A stretch of DNA of 64,000 nt from Zoogloea sp041908905 (GCF_041908905.1 NZ_JAYREK010000007.1:84019-148018), one strand, 5' to 3'. Counted from the stretch's first letter, positions 36,845 to 47,179 are shown. The notes: a model not told the origin generated them from the letters alone. Numbers and translations are program-made.

Positions 36845-37197
36845 GCGCCCTCCACACCCTGCCCTGGTGGGCGGCGTTGCCGGTGGCCCTGCTGCTGGTG
36901 GCCGGCGGGCTGGTCGCGCTGATCGGCACCCTGGGGCTGTTCCGCCTCGAGAACTTCTACCAGCGCATCCACGGCCCGGCCATCACCGTTACGCTGGGCG
37001 CAGGCTGCATCCTGGTGGCGTCGATGATCCATTTCAGCGTGGCCGAATCGCGGCCGGTGCTGCATGAGCTGCTGATCGGCGCCTTCGTGCTGATGACCGC
37101 GCCGGTGGTGTCGATGCTGCTGATGCGCGCCGCGGTGTACCGCGACCTGCGCGCCCGCCGCGCCGTCGGCCAGGACGAGGACATCGGCCGGCTGTAG
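36841..37197 (+). CDS. mrpG: Na+/H+ antiporter subunit MrpG
   Basis: 118 aa with three membrane helices. GTLGLFRLENFYQRIHGPAITVTLGAGCILVASM is the family signature (L-R-x-P-D-x-Y-x-R-x-H in other members; here F-R-L-E-N-F-Y-Q-R-I-H). Final gene of the complete mrpAB-C-D-E-F-G set. It converges on leuE, whose stop lies only 9 nt away; no clear terminator is seen between them. Confidence 0.92.
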   Translation: MSALHTLPWWAALPVALLLVAGGLVALIGTLGLFRLENFYQRIHGPAITVTLGAGCILVASMIHFSVAESRPVLHELLIGAFVLMTAPVVSMLLMRAAVYRDLRARRAVGQDEDIGRL

Positions 37198-37206
37198 CCC
37201 GGCCGC

Positions 37207-37857
37207 CTAACCCAATCCGCCGTCGGCCAGCTTGGCGCCGAAGCCGATGAACAGCGCGCCGACGCCGCCGGTGGCGGTGGCCGACAGGCGCGGCCGGCGC
37301 CGGAAGCTGTCGGCGAGCCAGGTTCCCCCGAAGATCAGCACCGACAGGTAGGCCATGCTGCACAGCTGGACGACCACCCCCAGGATCAGGAAGGACAGCG
37401 CCGGGTGCGCATAGCCCGGCGAGACGAACTGGATGAAGAAGGACACGTAGAACAGGATCGCCTTGGGGTTCATCAGGCTGATCAAGAGGGCGACCCGGAA
37501 CGGCTGGGAGGTGCCGAGGGGGGACGCCTCCACCGGCGGGGCCACCTCGCCGGCACCGCGACCACGCAGCGCGGCCCGCAGCAGATTGAAGCCGAGGAAC
37601 ACCAGATAGGCCGCGCCGGCGTACTTGAGCGCCTCGAAAAGCGCCGGGTTGGCCTGGAAGACCGATGCCACGCCGGTGGCGGCGAGGGTCATCAGGACGA
37701 GGTCGCCGACGAAGATCCCCGCCGCGCCCCGGTAGCCGGCGGCAACGCCGAAGCGGGAGGCAACCGTCATCACGTACAGGGAGTTGGGCCCGGGCAGGAG
37801 AACAATGACGATCGTGCCGAGCACGAAGGTGCCGAGGTCGGTGACGCCATAGAACAC
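37207..37857 (-). CDS. LysE-family amino-acid exporter, LeuE-like
   Basis: 216 aa, six predicted membrane helices. Motifs: IVIVLLPGPNSLYVMTVASRFG (the PGPN signature), GIFVGDLVLMTLAATGVA, LKYAGAAYLVFLGF and LISLMNPKAILFYVSFFIQFV. These match E. coli LeuE closely, so export of leucine or related hydrophobic amino acids is likely. The start is a GTG at 37857 with a poor ribosome-binding site. Confidence 0.9.
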   Translation of the reverse strand: MFYGVTDLGTFVLGTIVIVLLPGPNSLYVMTVASRFGVAAGYRGAAGIFVGDLVLMTLAATGVASVFQANPALFEALKYAGAAYLVFLGFNLLRAALRGRGAGEVAPPVEASPLGTSQPFRVALLISLMNPKAILFYVSFFIQFVSPGYAHPALSFLILGVVVQLCSMAYLSVLIFGGTWLADSFRRRPRLSATATGGVGALFIGFGAKLADGGLG

Positions 37858-37978
37858 AGTGCGGGCCCGCTCAAAAAAAAGGCCATGCTACGCGCTCCGG
37901 GCCCGGGCTGCCAGTTGGCCGAAGCGTGAGTGGAGCCGGTCGGCGGCCGGCACCCTGCCGGCCCGGCGGCGGACGCCT

Positions 37979-38587
37979 TCAGTGGTGGTCGTCGAGGATC
38001 GCGGTGGTGGTGCCGACCCGGTTGCGCCGGCCCTCCACGCAGGCCCGCAGGCGGCCGGCCAGCTCCGCGATGTCATCGGTGGGGCCCAGCAGCAGCACCT
38101 CGTCGGGCAGCCGGGCCCGCACCATCGCCCGCTCGCATTCGGCTTCGAGCAGCACGATCACCAGGGTGCCCTGCTCCCGGGCGTGGCCGGCGAGGGCGCG
38201 GAGCATCCCGAAGGCATCCATGCCGGCCAGCCCGAGGTGGGTCAGCACGACGGCCGGCGCCTCGGCGCCGACGCGGATCAGGGCATCGAAGGCGTCGCGG
38301 GCAAAATCGGTCTGCATCGCAGGCACCGCGCGGCCCGCGAGGGCGGCCAGCGCGCTGCGCTCGTCGTCCTCGCAGACGATCAGCAGGCCCTCGCCCGCCG
38401 CGGGGCTGCGGGCCGGCAGCGGGGTCTCCACCGGCAGCACCAGCATCCGCGGCCGGCCGGCACGCACGGTCCAGGTCTTCAAGCGGCCATGCTCCGCCCA
38501 CAGACGCGCGGCGCGCACGCCCATGCCGACCCGACGGGCGGTGGGGAGCGTAGAACAGGTTATCGGTGAATTCCGGCGATTGGACAT
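37979..38587 (-). CDS. HTH-pseudoreceiver protein (putative regulator)
   Basis: 202 aa. Residues about 10-52 resemble a MerR/excisionase-type helix-turn-helix (CSTLPTARRVGMGVRAARLW, then AEHGRLKTWTVRAGRPRML). Residues about 66-190 look like a response-regulator receiver: LLIVCEDDERSAL gives the acidic pair, but the phospho-acceptor position is Thr116 (VVLTHLGLAGMDAF), and the late Lys-Pro is Gly-Pro (LLLGPTDD). It is therefore probably a phosphorylation-independent receiver. No kinase gene is adjacent. Family identity is a judgement from pattern only. Confidence 0.65.
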   Translation of the reverse strand: MSNRRNSPITCSTLPTARRVGMGVRAARLWAEHGRLKTWTVRAGRPRMLVLPVETPLPARSPAAGEGLLIVCEDDERSALAALAGRAVPAMQTDFARDAFDALIRVGAEAPAVVLTHLGLAGMDAFGMLRALAGHAREQGTLVIVLLEAECERAMVRARLPDEVLLLGPTDDIAELAGRLRACVEGRRNRVGTTTAILDDHH

Positions 38588-38763
38588 GGCTGGGGTACCA
38601 AGTTTGTAACTTTTAACAAGTTTGCCGAATCATTGAGCATCCCCCCTGCCCTGTACAGGAGAAAAGTCTCAATCCATTCCCTTTGCGTGGCGCACAGCCC
38701 TCCGTCATCGCAACAACATTAAAATCGTCACGCTCCGACGCCCATCCTGGGGCCGGCACGGTG

Positions 38764-38803
38764 AACGAAACAACGCCCCGGCCGGAAACCCGGTCGGGGC
38801 GTT
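38764..38803 (-). terminator. terminator of acnB
   Basis: AACGCCCCG at 38772-38780 pairs with CGGGGCGTT at 38795-38803 around a GC-rich inner stem (GCCGG/CCGG). On the minus strand this is followed by a T-rich tail (TTGTTTCG). It lies about 47 nt past the acnB stop. Confidence 0.8.
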
Positions 38804-38849
38804 GCGTGGGGTGCAGCGGCCGGGCGCAGGCCCGGCTTTGCGACGCGAC

Positions 38850-41459
38850 TTAGACTTCGACGGTGTCCGCGACTTCGACGAAGGCGGGGATCTGGTCGAA
38901 GTTCATGTAGCGATAGACCTCGGCGGCCTTGGCATTCACGGCCTGAACCTGTTCCTGGTACTCGGCGACGGTCGGCAGACGGCCCAGCAGGGCGGCGACG
39001 GCAGACAGTTCGGCGGAAGCCAGATACACGCGGGTGTCGATACCCAGGCGGTTCGGGAAGTTACGGGTCGAGGTGGACACCGCGGTGGAACCCTTGCGGA
39101 TCTGCGCCTGGTTGCCCATGCACAGGGAGCAGCCCGGCATTTCCATGCGGGCGCCGGCCTTGCCGAGGACGGAGTAGTAGCCTTCTTCGGTGAGGATGAG
39201 GGCGTCCATCTTGGTCGGCGGGGCGATCCACAGGCGGGTCGGGATGTCGGACTTGCCGTCCAGCACCTTGCCCGCGGCGCGGAAGTGGCCGATGTTGGTC
39301 ATGCAGGAACCGATGAAGACCTCGTCGATCTTGTCGCCCTGGACTTCGGACAGCACCTTGACGTCGTCCGGGTCGTTCGGGCAGGCCAGGATCGGCTCGG
39401 TGACGTCGGCCAGGTCGATCTCGATCACGGCGGCGTAGTCGGCGTCGGCGTCCGGCTGCAGCAGCACGCCGTTGGCGATCCACTCTTCCATGGCCTTGAT
39501 GCGGCGCTTGAGGGTGCGGGCATCCTCGTAGCCTTCGGCGATCATCCACTTCATCAGGGTGATGTTGGAGCGCATGTACTCGACGATCGGGGCCTTGTTG
39601 AGCTGGACCGAGCAGGCGGCGGCGGAGCGCTCGGCGGCGGCGTCGGAGAGCTCGAAGGCCTGTTCGACCTTCAGATCCGGCAGGCCTTCGATCTCGAGGA
39701 TGCGGCCGGAGAAGATGTTCTTCTTGCCCTTCTTCTCGACGGTCAGGAGGCCGGCCTTGATGGCGTACAGCGGGATCGCGTTGACCAGGTCGCGCAGGGT
39801 GATGCCGCGCTTGGTGGCTTCTTCCATGCTGCCCTTGAAGCGGACCAGCACGGACTCGGGCATGTCGAGGGGCATCACGCCGGTGGCGGCCGCGAAGGCC
39901 ACCAGGCCGGAGCCGGCCGGGAAGGAGATGCCGATCGGGAAGCGGGTGTGGGAGTCGCCACCGGTGCCGACGGTGTCGGGCAGCAGCAGGCGGTTGAGCC
40001 AGGAGTGGATCACGCCGTCGCCCGGACGCAGGGACACGCCGCCGCGGGTGGAGATGAACGACGGCAGCTCACGGTGCATGCGCACGTCCACCAGCTTCGG
40101 GTAGGCCGCGGTGTGGCAGAAGGACTGCATCACCAGGTCGGCGGAGAAGCCGAGGCAGGCCAGATCCTTGAGCTCGTCGCGGGTCATCGGGCCGGTGGTG
40201 TCCTGGGAGCCGACGGTGGTCATCTTGGGCTCGCAGTAGGTGCCCGGACGGATGCCCTGGCCTTCCGGCAGACCACAGGCGCGGCCGACCATCTTCTGCG
40301 CCAGGGAGAAGCCCTTGCCGGTGTCGGCGGGGTTCTGGGGCAGGCGGAACAGGGTGGACGGGGGCAGGCCCAGGGCCTCGCGGGCCTTGGTGGTGAGGCC
40401 ACGGCCGATGATCAGCGGGATACGGCCGCCGGCGCGGACTTCGTCGAGGATGACGAGGGTCTTGAGCTGGGATTCGGCGATGGTGGCGCCGTTCTTGGTG
40501 GCGACGACCTTGCCGGTGGCCTGGTCGATCTTGAGCTCGATCTCGTCGCCCATGTCCATCTGGCCGGCGTCGATCTCGATGGGCAGCGCGCCCGCGTCTT
40601 CCATGGTGTTGAAGAAGATCGGAGCGATCTTGGAGCCCAGGCACACGCCGCCGAAGCGCTTGTTCGGGACGAAGGGGATGTCCTCGCCGGTGAACCACAG
40701 CACGGAGTTGGTGGCGGACTTGCGGGAGGAGCCGGTGCCGACCACGTCACCGACGTAGGCGATCAGGTTGCCCTTGGCGGCCAGCGCCTCGAGCTGCTTG
40801 ATCGGGCCGCGGGAGCCCGGCTCGTCGGCCTCGATGCCCGGGCGCGGGTTCTTGAGCATGGCCAGCGCGTGCAGCGGGATGTCGGGGCGGGACCAGGCGT
40901 CCGGCGCGGGCGACAGGTCGTCGGTGTTGGTTTCGCCGGTAACCTTGAAGACGGTCAGCTTCTGGCTGGCCGGGACTTCGGGGCGGGAGGTGAACCACTC
41001 GCCGTCGGCCCACGACTGCATCACGGACTTGGCGTTGGCGTTGCCGGCCTTGGCCAGCTCGGCGACGTCGTGGAAGTAGTCGAAGACCAGCAGGGTCTTC
41101 TTGAGGCCTTCGGCCGCGGTGGCGCCGCATTCGGCGTCGCCCAGCAGGTCGATCATCGGCTTGACGTTGTAGCCGCCCAGCATGGTGCCCAGCAGCTCGG
41201 TGGCCTTGACCTTGGAGACCAGGCCGCAGGCGAGCTCGCCCTTGGCGACCTTGGCCAGGAACTCGGCCTTGACCTTGGCGGCATCATCCACACCGGCGGG
41301 AACGCGGTAGGTCAGCAGTTCCACCAGGAAGGCCTCTTCGCCGGCCGGGGGATTCTGCAGCAGTTCGACCAGAGCTTGGGTTTGCTGCTTCGACAGGGGC
41401 AGCGGCGGGATGCCGAGGGCGGCGCGCTCGGCAACATGCTGACGATAGGCTTCAAGCAT
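38850..41459 (-). CDS. acnB: aconitate hydratase B
   Basis: 869 aa, the usual AcnB length. Isomerises citrate and isocitrate in the TCA cycle; AcnB proteins also act on 2-methylisocitrate in propionate breakdown, which fits prpE nearby. The N-terminal HEAT-like domain (MLEAYRQHVAERAALGIPPL) is specific to AcnB. The [4Fe-4S] cysteines appear in FIGSCMTNIGHFRAAGK and MPGCSLCMGNQAQI. Other motifs: TGGDSHTRFPIGISFPAGSG and GTGSSRKSATNSVLWFTG. It starts at the ATG at 41459 behind AAGGATC; the AT-rich stretch at 41560-41610 is the likely promoter. Confidence 0.97.
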   Translation of the reverse strand: MLEAYRQHVAERAALGIPPLPLSKQQTQALVELLQNPPAGEEAFLVELLTYRVPAGVDDAAKVKAEFLAKVAKGELACGLVSKVKATELLGTMLGGYNVKPMIDLLGDAECGATAAEGLKKTLLVFDYFHDVAELAKAGNANAKSVMQSWADGEWFTSRPEVPASQKLTVFKVTGETNTDDLSPAPDAWSRPDIPLHALAMLKNPRPGIEADEPGSRGPIKQLEALAAKGNLIAYVGDVVGTGSSRKSATNSVLWFTGEDIPFVPNKRFGGVCLGSKIAPIFFNTMEDAGALPIEIDAGQMDMGDEIELKIDQATGKVVATKNGATIAESQLKTLVILDEVRAGGRIPLIIGRGLTTKAREALGLPPSTLFRLPQNPADTGKGFSLAQKMVGRACGLPEGQGIRPGTYCEPKMTTVGSQDTTGPMTRDELKDLACLGFSADLVMQSFCHTAAYPKLVDVRMHRELPSFISTRGGVSLRPGDGVIHSWLNRLLLPDTVGTGGDSHTRFPIGISFPAGSGLVAFAAATGVMPLDMPESVLVRFKGSMEEATKRGITLRDLVNAIPLYAIKAGLLTVEKKGKKNIFSGRILEIEGLPDLKVEQAFELSDAAAERSAAACSVQLNKAPIVEYMRSNITLMKWMIAEGYEDARTLKRRIKAMEEWIANGVLLQPDADADYAAVIEIDLADVTEPILACPNDPDDVKVLSEVQGDKIDEVFIGSCMTNIGHFRAAGKVLDGKSDIPTRLWIAPPTKMDALILTEEGYYSVLGKAGARMEMPGCSLCMGNQAQIRKGSTAVSTSTRNFPNRLGIDTRVYLASAELSAVAALLGRLPTVAEYQEQVQAVNAKAAEVYRYMNFDQIPAFVEVADTVEV

Positions 41460-41678
41460 GGATAGATCCTTCTAGACGGTGGTTGTGTGACGGTGTTTCG
41501 GCTGGCGCCCCGGCCCGGGTGGGACCGCGGACACCTCTCCCTCTCGGACTGATGTTTTATAGAACAAATTCCAGTCTTATATATATTATATTTTAACCGA
41601 TCAAAATTGTGCGGACGCACAATGCAAATTTGCCCGGCAGGCCAATCTTACGCCTTAAACCCCGACGATGCCCGGCCT

Positions 41679-42068
41679 TCAGGCGGGCATGAAGGCGGCC
41701 AGCGCGCTCTCGACGGCCTTGAGTGAAATCGGCTTGATCAGCAGGTCGTCGAAGCCGGCGTCGATGAGGCGCTGCTTTTCTTCGTGGAGGGCGTGGGCCG
41801 TGTAGGCGATGACGTGCAGCCCGGCGAAGCGGGGGTCGGCACGCAGCCGCGCCAGCACTTCCTCGCCGGACATGCCCGGCATGCTGATGTCGAGGAACAC
41901 CACGTCGAAGGGGCTCGCGGCGAGCCGCTCGAGGGCGGCGGCGCCGTCTTCGACCTCCTCGACCACGAAGCCGAGCCGTTTGACGAAGGCCATCGCCAGC
42001 CGACGATTGATGGAGTTGTCGTCGACGACGAGGACGCGTGTTGCAGCCGAGGGTGGCGAATCGCTCAT
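41679..42068 (-). CDS. CheY-like single-domain response regulator
   Basis: 129 aa, a receiver domain alone. RVLVVDDNSINRRLA has the acidic pair, VVFLDISMPGMSGEEVL the phospho-acceptor Asp, AYTAHAL the Thr switch and LIKPISL the Lys-Pro. It starts 15 nt after the stop of the sensor kinase, so the two form an operon. Such free receivers usually act in a phosphorelay with a hybrid-type kinase like its neighbour. Confidence 0.92.
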   Translation of the reverse strand: MSDSPPSAATRVLVVDDNSINRRLAMAFVKRLGFVVEEVEDGAAALERLAASPFDVVFLDISMPGMSGEEVLARLRADPRFAGLHVIAYTAHALHEEKQRLIDAGFDDLLIKPISLKAVESALAAFMPA

Positions 42069-42083
42069 AGGGGGTGATGCCTG

Positions 42084-44639
42084 TCAGATGGGCGGGGTGA
42101 ACGGCCCCTCGACGGGGAGGGTCAGGGTGAAGGTGCTGCCTTCGCCAAGCCGGGATTCTACGCTCAACTCGCCGCCGAGCAGATGGGCAAGCTCCCGGGC
42201 CAGCGCCAGGCCGAGGCCGGTGCCGCCATGGTCGCGGGTGAGGAAGTGGTCGAGCTGCTGGAACTTCTCGAAGATCAGGTGGAGGGACTCGGGCGGAATC
42301 CCGGGGCCGGTGTCGCGCACCCCGAAGGCGATCGCGTCGCCGGCCCGCCACACCCTGAGCTCGACCCCGCCGTGCTCGGTGAATTTGATCGCGTTGTTGA
42401 GGAGGTTGTTGAGGACCTGCCGCAGGCGCTGGGCGTCGGTGAGCAGATGCGGCGGCAGGTCGTCGGCGAGGGTGCAGGCGAGGCTGAGCGCCTTGCCCTG
42501 GGCGTGGGCCCGGTGGGTGGCGACCAGGTCGGCCGCCAGGCGCGGGATGTCGATGGGCGCCGGCTTGAGTTCCATGCGGCCGGCCTCGATCTTGGCGAGG
42601 TCGAGCAGGTCATTGACGATCTCGAGCAGGTGCTGCCCCGACGAATGGATGCTGGCCGCGTACTCCTGCTGCTCCGGGGTCTCGAGCTCCAGCTGCAGCA
42701 GCTCCGAGTAGCCCAGGATGCCGTTGAGGGGCGTGCGCAGCTCGTGGGACATGTTGGCGAGGAAATCGGACTTGAGCTTGTTGGCCTCCTCCGCCCGGGC
42801 GCGCGCCTCTTCGGAACGCTTGAAGGATTCCTGCACCGCGTCGGCCATGTGGTTGAACGAGCGGGCCAGCTCGCCCATCTCGTCGCGGGAGGCGATCTCC
42901 AGCCGGTGCGACAGCTCGCCCGCCCGGAAGCGGCCCAGGCCGTCGATCATGCGCGTGATGCGGCGGGTGATGAACTCGGCCATCCAGATCGCCACGATGA
43001 TCACCAGCACCACCATCACCACCGTGGACAGGGTCAGCGCGCCGGCGGTCTGGGCCAGGTTGTGGCCGATCTCGTCACGCAGCGCCTCGCGCTTTTGCTG
43101 GAAGGCCTTGTCGGTCTCGGTGATGGCCTGGCCGATGCGCTTGGCCGATTCGGTGGCCGCCCGGTGGAAATCACCCACGTTGGCGCCGATCGTCACAAAG
43201 CCGAAGCCGCGCCGCGACTGGCCGTACTGGCCGGTGTAATAGGGGATCGCGGCGGCGGTGGTGAGCTTGTCGAGCCCCGAGAAGAAGATCGCGAAGGAGC
43301 CCGAACCGCCCTGCTCGGTGAGCTGGTTCCAGCCGGCGCACTGGGGCGAGAAGTTGAGGTAACGGCAGTCGAGGGCCACGGTGCCGGCCTTCACCTGGGC
43401 GGCGGCGGGCTTCTTCTTGAGGGATTGGCCGTCGAAGGGCTGCACGCCGGCGAGAAATTCCCGGGCGCTCTTGCCGGACGCCTGCCAGGCGTCGTAGAGG
43501 CCCTGATCCAGCCACGGCACCACCTGCTCGCCGGTGGCCGGGTCGTAGCCGACGATGAAGTAGTCCCGCGGGTGGGAGATGTTGCGGCTGCGGTGATCCC
43601 ACATGAAGGCGTAATTGCCGACGATCGCGTCGTTGATCGGGGTATAGCGGGAGTCGGTGGGGCTCAGGTGATCGGTGAATTCGCGGATGTGGTCGTGATC
43701 GAGGGCCAGGCTCACGTAGCCGACGACGCGGCCGTTGCGCTCCACCGGCGTCGCCCACCGCACGATCCCGCGGAAGCGCCGGCCGACGGGGTTCTCGGTG
43801 CCCGCGTAGGCCGACGCCTCGGGGCGGAACTCGATCCCGGCCTTCTTCGCCGAGGCCGGCAGGTAGGGGCCGATCACCCGGCTGCCCACGTAGGCGCCGA
43901 TCACATCGGAAACATAGATTTCGCCGGGCTTCAGCTTCTGCAGCTCGGGCCAGTAACGCTCGGCCTTGACGAAGGTCTGCTCCGGCCGGCTGATGTCGCG
44001 CAGGGCCGTGGGCATCAGGTCGCCGGTGGTGATCTTGACGCGCTCGCGGCCATTGAGGTCGATGAAGCTCATCTCGACGAAAAGCGGGCGCTGCTCGGCG
44101 ATGCCGATGTATTCGGGCGGGCGGGCGCTGAAGTGCTTGGCGTTGTCGGGCAGCGCCTGGCTGGCATCGGCGGCGAGGGCCTCGTCCCAACCCTCGGGGC
44201 CGTTGCTCTCCCAGCGGGTCTGGTCTTCGGACAGGCGCCAGTTGCCGTGGCGATGCACCGCGCGGCTGCGATGGGCCAGGAAGCGCCGGTAGGTGGCCTC
44301 GCCGGGCTCGACCTGGGCCGCCTGCAGGATGTCCGCATCCCGGTCGTAGAGAAAGGCGGCGACGGCGCGGGCGGTGTCGGTGGTAAGCCGCTCGATACCC
44401 TCCCGGGCGCGGTCGTCGAGGGCCTTGATGGCGTCGCCGGTGGCCACGTCACCCGTCTCGCGGATGGTCGTCAGCATCGAGTCAGCCATTGCTCCGGCCT
44501 GGCGGGTCACGGTGTCACCGAGGCGCTGGGCCATCGTCCACGCCACGAGGGCGAGCAACAGCAGGGGTAGAACCTTGATGACGACGAAGATCCCGATCAG
44601 CTTGCCGCGAATCCCCAGCATCCAGCGCTTGAACTGCAT
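42084..44639 (-). CDS. membrane sensor histidine kinase with large periplasmic domain
   Basis: 851 aa. A membrane helix at about 12-36, a large Cache-like extracytoplasmic part (about 40-530) containing GRVVGYVSLALDHDHIREF, and a second helix (LSTVVMVVLVIIVAIWMAEF), followed by HAMP (RITRMIDGLGRFRAGELSHRLE). The kinase core has NMSHELRTPLNG with phospho-His632, then the N box NNLLNNAIKFTEHGG, G1 DTGPGIP and G2 GGTGLGLALARELAHLLGG. The start at 44639 is chosen (GGTGAGGATATG); the frame extends upstream without a site. The ligand is unknown. Operon with the downstream response regulator. Confidence 0.92.
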   Translation of the reverse strand: MQFKRWMLGIRGKLIGIFVVIKVLPLLLLALVAWTMAQRLGDTVTRQAGAMADSMLTTIRETGDVATGDAIKALDDRAREGIERLTTDTARAVAAFLYDRDADILQAAQVEPGEATYRRFLAHRSRAVHRHGNWRLSEDQTRWESNGPEGWDEALAADASQALPDNAKHFSARPPEYIGIAEQRPLFVEMSFIDLNGRERVKITTGDLMPTALRDISRPEQTFVKAERYWPELQKLKPGEIYVSDVIGAYVGSRVIGPYLPASAKKAGIEFRPEASAYAGTENPVGRRFRGIVRWATPVERNGRVVGYVSLALDHDHIREFTDHLSPTDSRYTPINDAIVGNYAFMWDHRSRNISHPRDYFIVGYDPATGEQVVPWLDQGLYDAWQASGKSAREFLAGVQPFDGQSLKKKPAAAQVKAGTVALDCRYLNFSPQCAGWNQLTEQGGSGSFAIFFSGLDKLTTAAAIPYYTGQYGQSRRGFGFVTIGANVGDFHRAATESAKRIGQAITETDKAFQQKREALRDEIGHNLAQTAGALTLSTVVMVVLVIIVAIWMAEFITRRITRMIDGLGRFRAGELSHRLEIASRDEMGELARSFNHMADAVQESFKRSEEARARAEEANKLKSDFLANMSHELRTPLNGILGYSELLQLELETPEQQEYAASIHSSGQHLLEIVNDLLDLAKIEAGRMELKPAPIDIPRLAADLVATHRAHAQGKALSLACTLADDLPPHLLTDAQRLRQVLNNLLNNAIKFTEHGGVELRVWRAGDAIAFGVRDTGPGIPPESLHLIFEKFQQLDHFLTRDHGGTGLGLALARELAHLLGGELSVESRLGEGSTFTLTLPVEGPFTPPI

Positions 44640-44845
44640 ATCCTCACCCACGGGCAGGCCGGCGTGCCACGGCGGCACCGGCATTGATCGGGACAATCCG
44701 AGGCCCACCCTGCGCGCGGGCCCTGCTTACCCGATTTTTAACGGCAGCGCGGCGCAAAACTGCATGGTTTTCGATGCCGGATGGCTTGCGCCCGGCAGGT
44801 TCGTCGGCCCAGAATGCAGGCCCCCTGCCCTACCCCTGTGCTGCC

Positions 44846-45232
44846 ATGGCCGAACCCTGCCCCTGCGGCAAGCCCGCCGCCTATCCCGACTGCTGCGGGC
44901 GCTACCTCGACGGTGGCGCGCCGGCCCCCGACGCCGAAGCGCTGATGCGCTCCCGCTACACCGCCTTCACCCGGGGCCGCGAAGCCTACCTGCTCGCCAC
45001 CTGGCACCCGGACTTCCGCCCGGCCGGGCTGACCCTGGACGAAGGCCCACCCACCAAGTGGCTGGGCCTGCAGGTGCGCCGCCACGAACAGGGCGACGAA
45101 AACCACGCGATCGTCGAGTTCGTGGCCCGCTACAAGGTGGGCGGCCGCGCCCACCGCCTGCACGAGACGAGCCGTTTCGTGCGGGTGGATGGCCGCTGGT
45201 TCTATACCGACGGCGACATCCACGCGGGCTGA
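44846..45232 (+). CDS. YchJ-family SEC-C protein
   Basis: 128 aa. The N-terminal zinc-binding SEC-C-like motif (CPCGKPAAYPDCCGRYLDG) is followed by the YchJ domain (EALMRSRYTAFTRGREAYLLATWHPDFRP, FVARYKVGGRAHRLHETSRFVR, GRWFYTDGDIHAG), an NTF2-like fold. Function unknown; probably a cytoplasmic metal-binding protein. Single gene, converging on the S4-domain gene. Confidence 0.9.
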   Translation: MAEPCPCGKPAAYPDCCGRYLDGGAPAPDAEALMRSRYTAFTRGREAYLLATWHPDFRPAGLTLDEGPPTKWLGLQVRRHEQGDENHAIVEFVARYKVGGRAHRLHETSRFVRVDGRWFYTDGDIHAG

Positions 45233-45242
45233 CGCCCGGCGC

Positions 45243-45461
45243 TCAGCCGGCGGCGACCAGCTCGATGGTCTCGCCAGCGAAGTCGATGCGCTGGCCCGGG
45301 CGCAGCTTGGCGCGCTTGCGGTTCTCGATCTCGCCGTCCACGAACACCACCCCGTCGGCCACCCGTTGCTTGGCCTCGCCCCCGGAGCCGCACAGGCCGG
45401 CGGCCTTCAGGAGCTGGTCGATCTGGATGAATTCCCCTTCGACGGAAAAGCGGATGGTCAT
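45243..45461 (-). CDS. S4-domain RNA-binding protein (YbcJ-like)
   Basis: 72 aa, essentially a single S4 RNA-binding domain: FIQIDQLLKAAGLCGSGGEAKQRVADGVVFVDGEIENRKRAKLRPGQ. This is the YbcJ/RlbA pattern. The start at 45461 is chosen because the S4 homologue begins there; the frame extends further upstream. Confidence 0.88.
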   Translation of the reverse strand: MTIRFSVEGEFIQIDQLLKAAGLCGSGGEAKQRVADGVVFVDGEIENRKRAKLRPGQRIDFAGETIELVAAG

Positions 45462-45555
45462 GGCGCGAGGCTCCGTTGAGTGACGGTTTGATGAAAGGAC
45501 ATTGCGGATTGTGTCAGAGCCGACACAGTCCGCCAATCCTCGCCGCACCGGTGGA

Positions 45556-46041
45556 TCAGGCCGGGATGCGCAGCACCTGGCCGGGGTAGATCTTGTTCGG
45601 GTCGCTCAGCATCGGCTTGTTGGCCTCGAAGATCTTCATGTAGGCATTGGCGTTGCCATAACATGCCTTGGCGATCGCCGACAGGGTGTCGCCACGCACC
45701 ACGGTGTGAAAGGTGGCCGGCGGCTCGGGGTTGATCACGGTGAGCTGGTCGTCCACCTTGTCGACGCCCTCCACGTTGCCGCAGCAGAGCAGCACTTTCT
45801 CACGGATGGCCTGGTCGGCCACGGTGCCGGCGACGGTCACGGTGCTGCTGGCGCCATCGAAGCTGACCTGCAGCGCGCGGGTGTCCAGGCCCTGCTTGTC
45901 GATGTAGGCGACGATGGCGGCGGCTGCCTTCTGATTGAGGTCGGCCAGCTTGTCCTGGGCGCTCTCGGCCGCGGCGGCTTCGACTTCCTTGCGGCCGAAG
46001 AGCTTCTCACCGGCTTCACGCACGAAACTCAGCAATCCCAT
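45556..46041 (-). CDS. BON-LysM protein, Kbp/YgaU-like
   Basis: 161 aa. A BON domain (about 30-100: IDKQGLDTRALQVSFDGASSTVTVAGTV, VEGVDKVDDQLTV) is followed by a LysM domain (about 110-160: FHTVVRGDTLSAIAKACYGNANAYMKIFEANKPM, YPGQVLRIP). Order and length equal those of E. coli Kbp (YgaU), a small potassium-binding stress protein. No signal peptide, so it is cytoplasmic. Confidence 0.92.
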   Translation of the reverse strand: MGLLSFVREAGEKLFGRKEVEAAAAESAQDKLADLNQKAAAAIVAYIDKQGLDTRALQVSFDGASSTVTVAGTVADQAIREKVLLCCGNVEGVDKVDDQLTVINPEPPATFHTVVRGDTLSAIAKACYGNANAYMKIFEANKPMLSDPNKIYPGQVLRIPA

Positions 46042-46133
46042 GTCGTACTCCTGACAAATGTTGTGGAGCCGACAGACTACGGCGACAACGCCGCGCCGGG
46101 CGCTAAAAAAGTGTGTCGCAATGCAAACTGCGT

Positions 46134-46466
46134 TCAGCCGTCCAGGGGCGGCAGGCCGTGGCGGCGGCGCGCGCGGGCGCAGCCCTCGTCGCCGATGCCC
46201 AGCGCCGCGTAGGGCGCGAAGTCGCGGCAGGGCCCCGGGCGACGGTCGTAGATGGTGCACTGCACCTCGCGCCCCACCTCGCCGGCCAGCGCGATGCAGC
46301 GGGGCGGCCCGTCGTCGGTGCCGCGCATGCGATGCAGGGTGGCAGTGACCGGCACCGTCAGGGCCACCGGCACGCAGCCGCCGGGCTGGCTTTCCAGGTC
46401 GGAGACATGGAAATCCACCCGGAAGCTGGCGCAGCAGGCGCCACACGAGAGGCAGGGGTCAGCCAT
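46134..46466 (-). CDS. YkgJ-family cysteine-cluster protein
   Basis: 110 aa with CLSCGACCASF at the N-terminus and later Cys residues (PRCIALAG, CTIYDRRPGPCRDF), the metal-binding pattern of the YkgJ/CxxCxxCC family (zinc or Fe-S). Function unknown. It ends the run trmB - YecA-like - ykgJ, with a 3-nt gap from the preceding gene. Confidence 0.9.
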   Translation of the reverse strand: MADPCLSCGACCASFRVDFHVSDLESQPGGCVPVALTVPVTATLHRMRGTDDGPPRCIALAGEVGREVQCTIYDRRPGPCRDFAPYAALGIGDEGCARARRRHGLPPLDG

Positions 46467-46469
46467 CGC

Positions 46470-47179
<710 letters not shown>

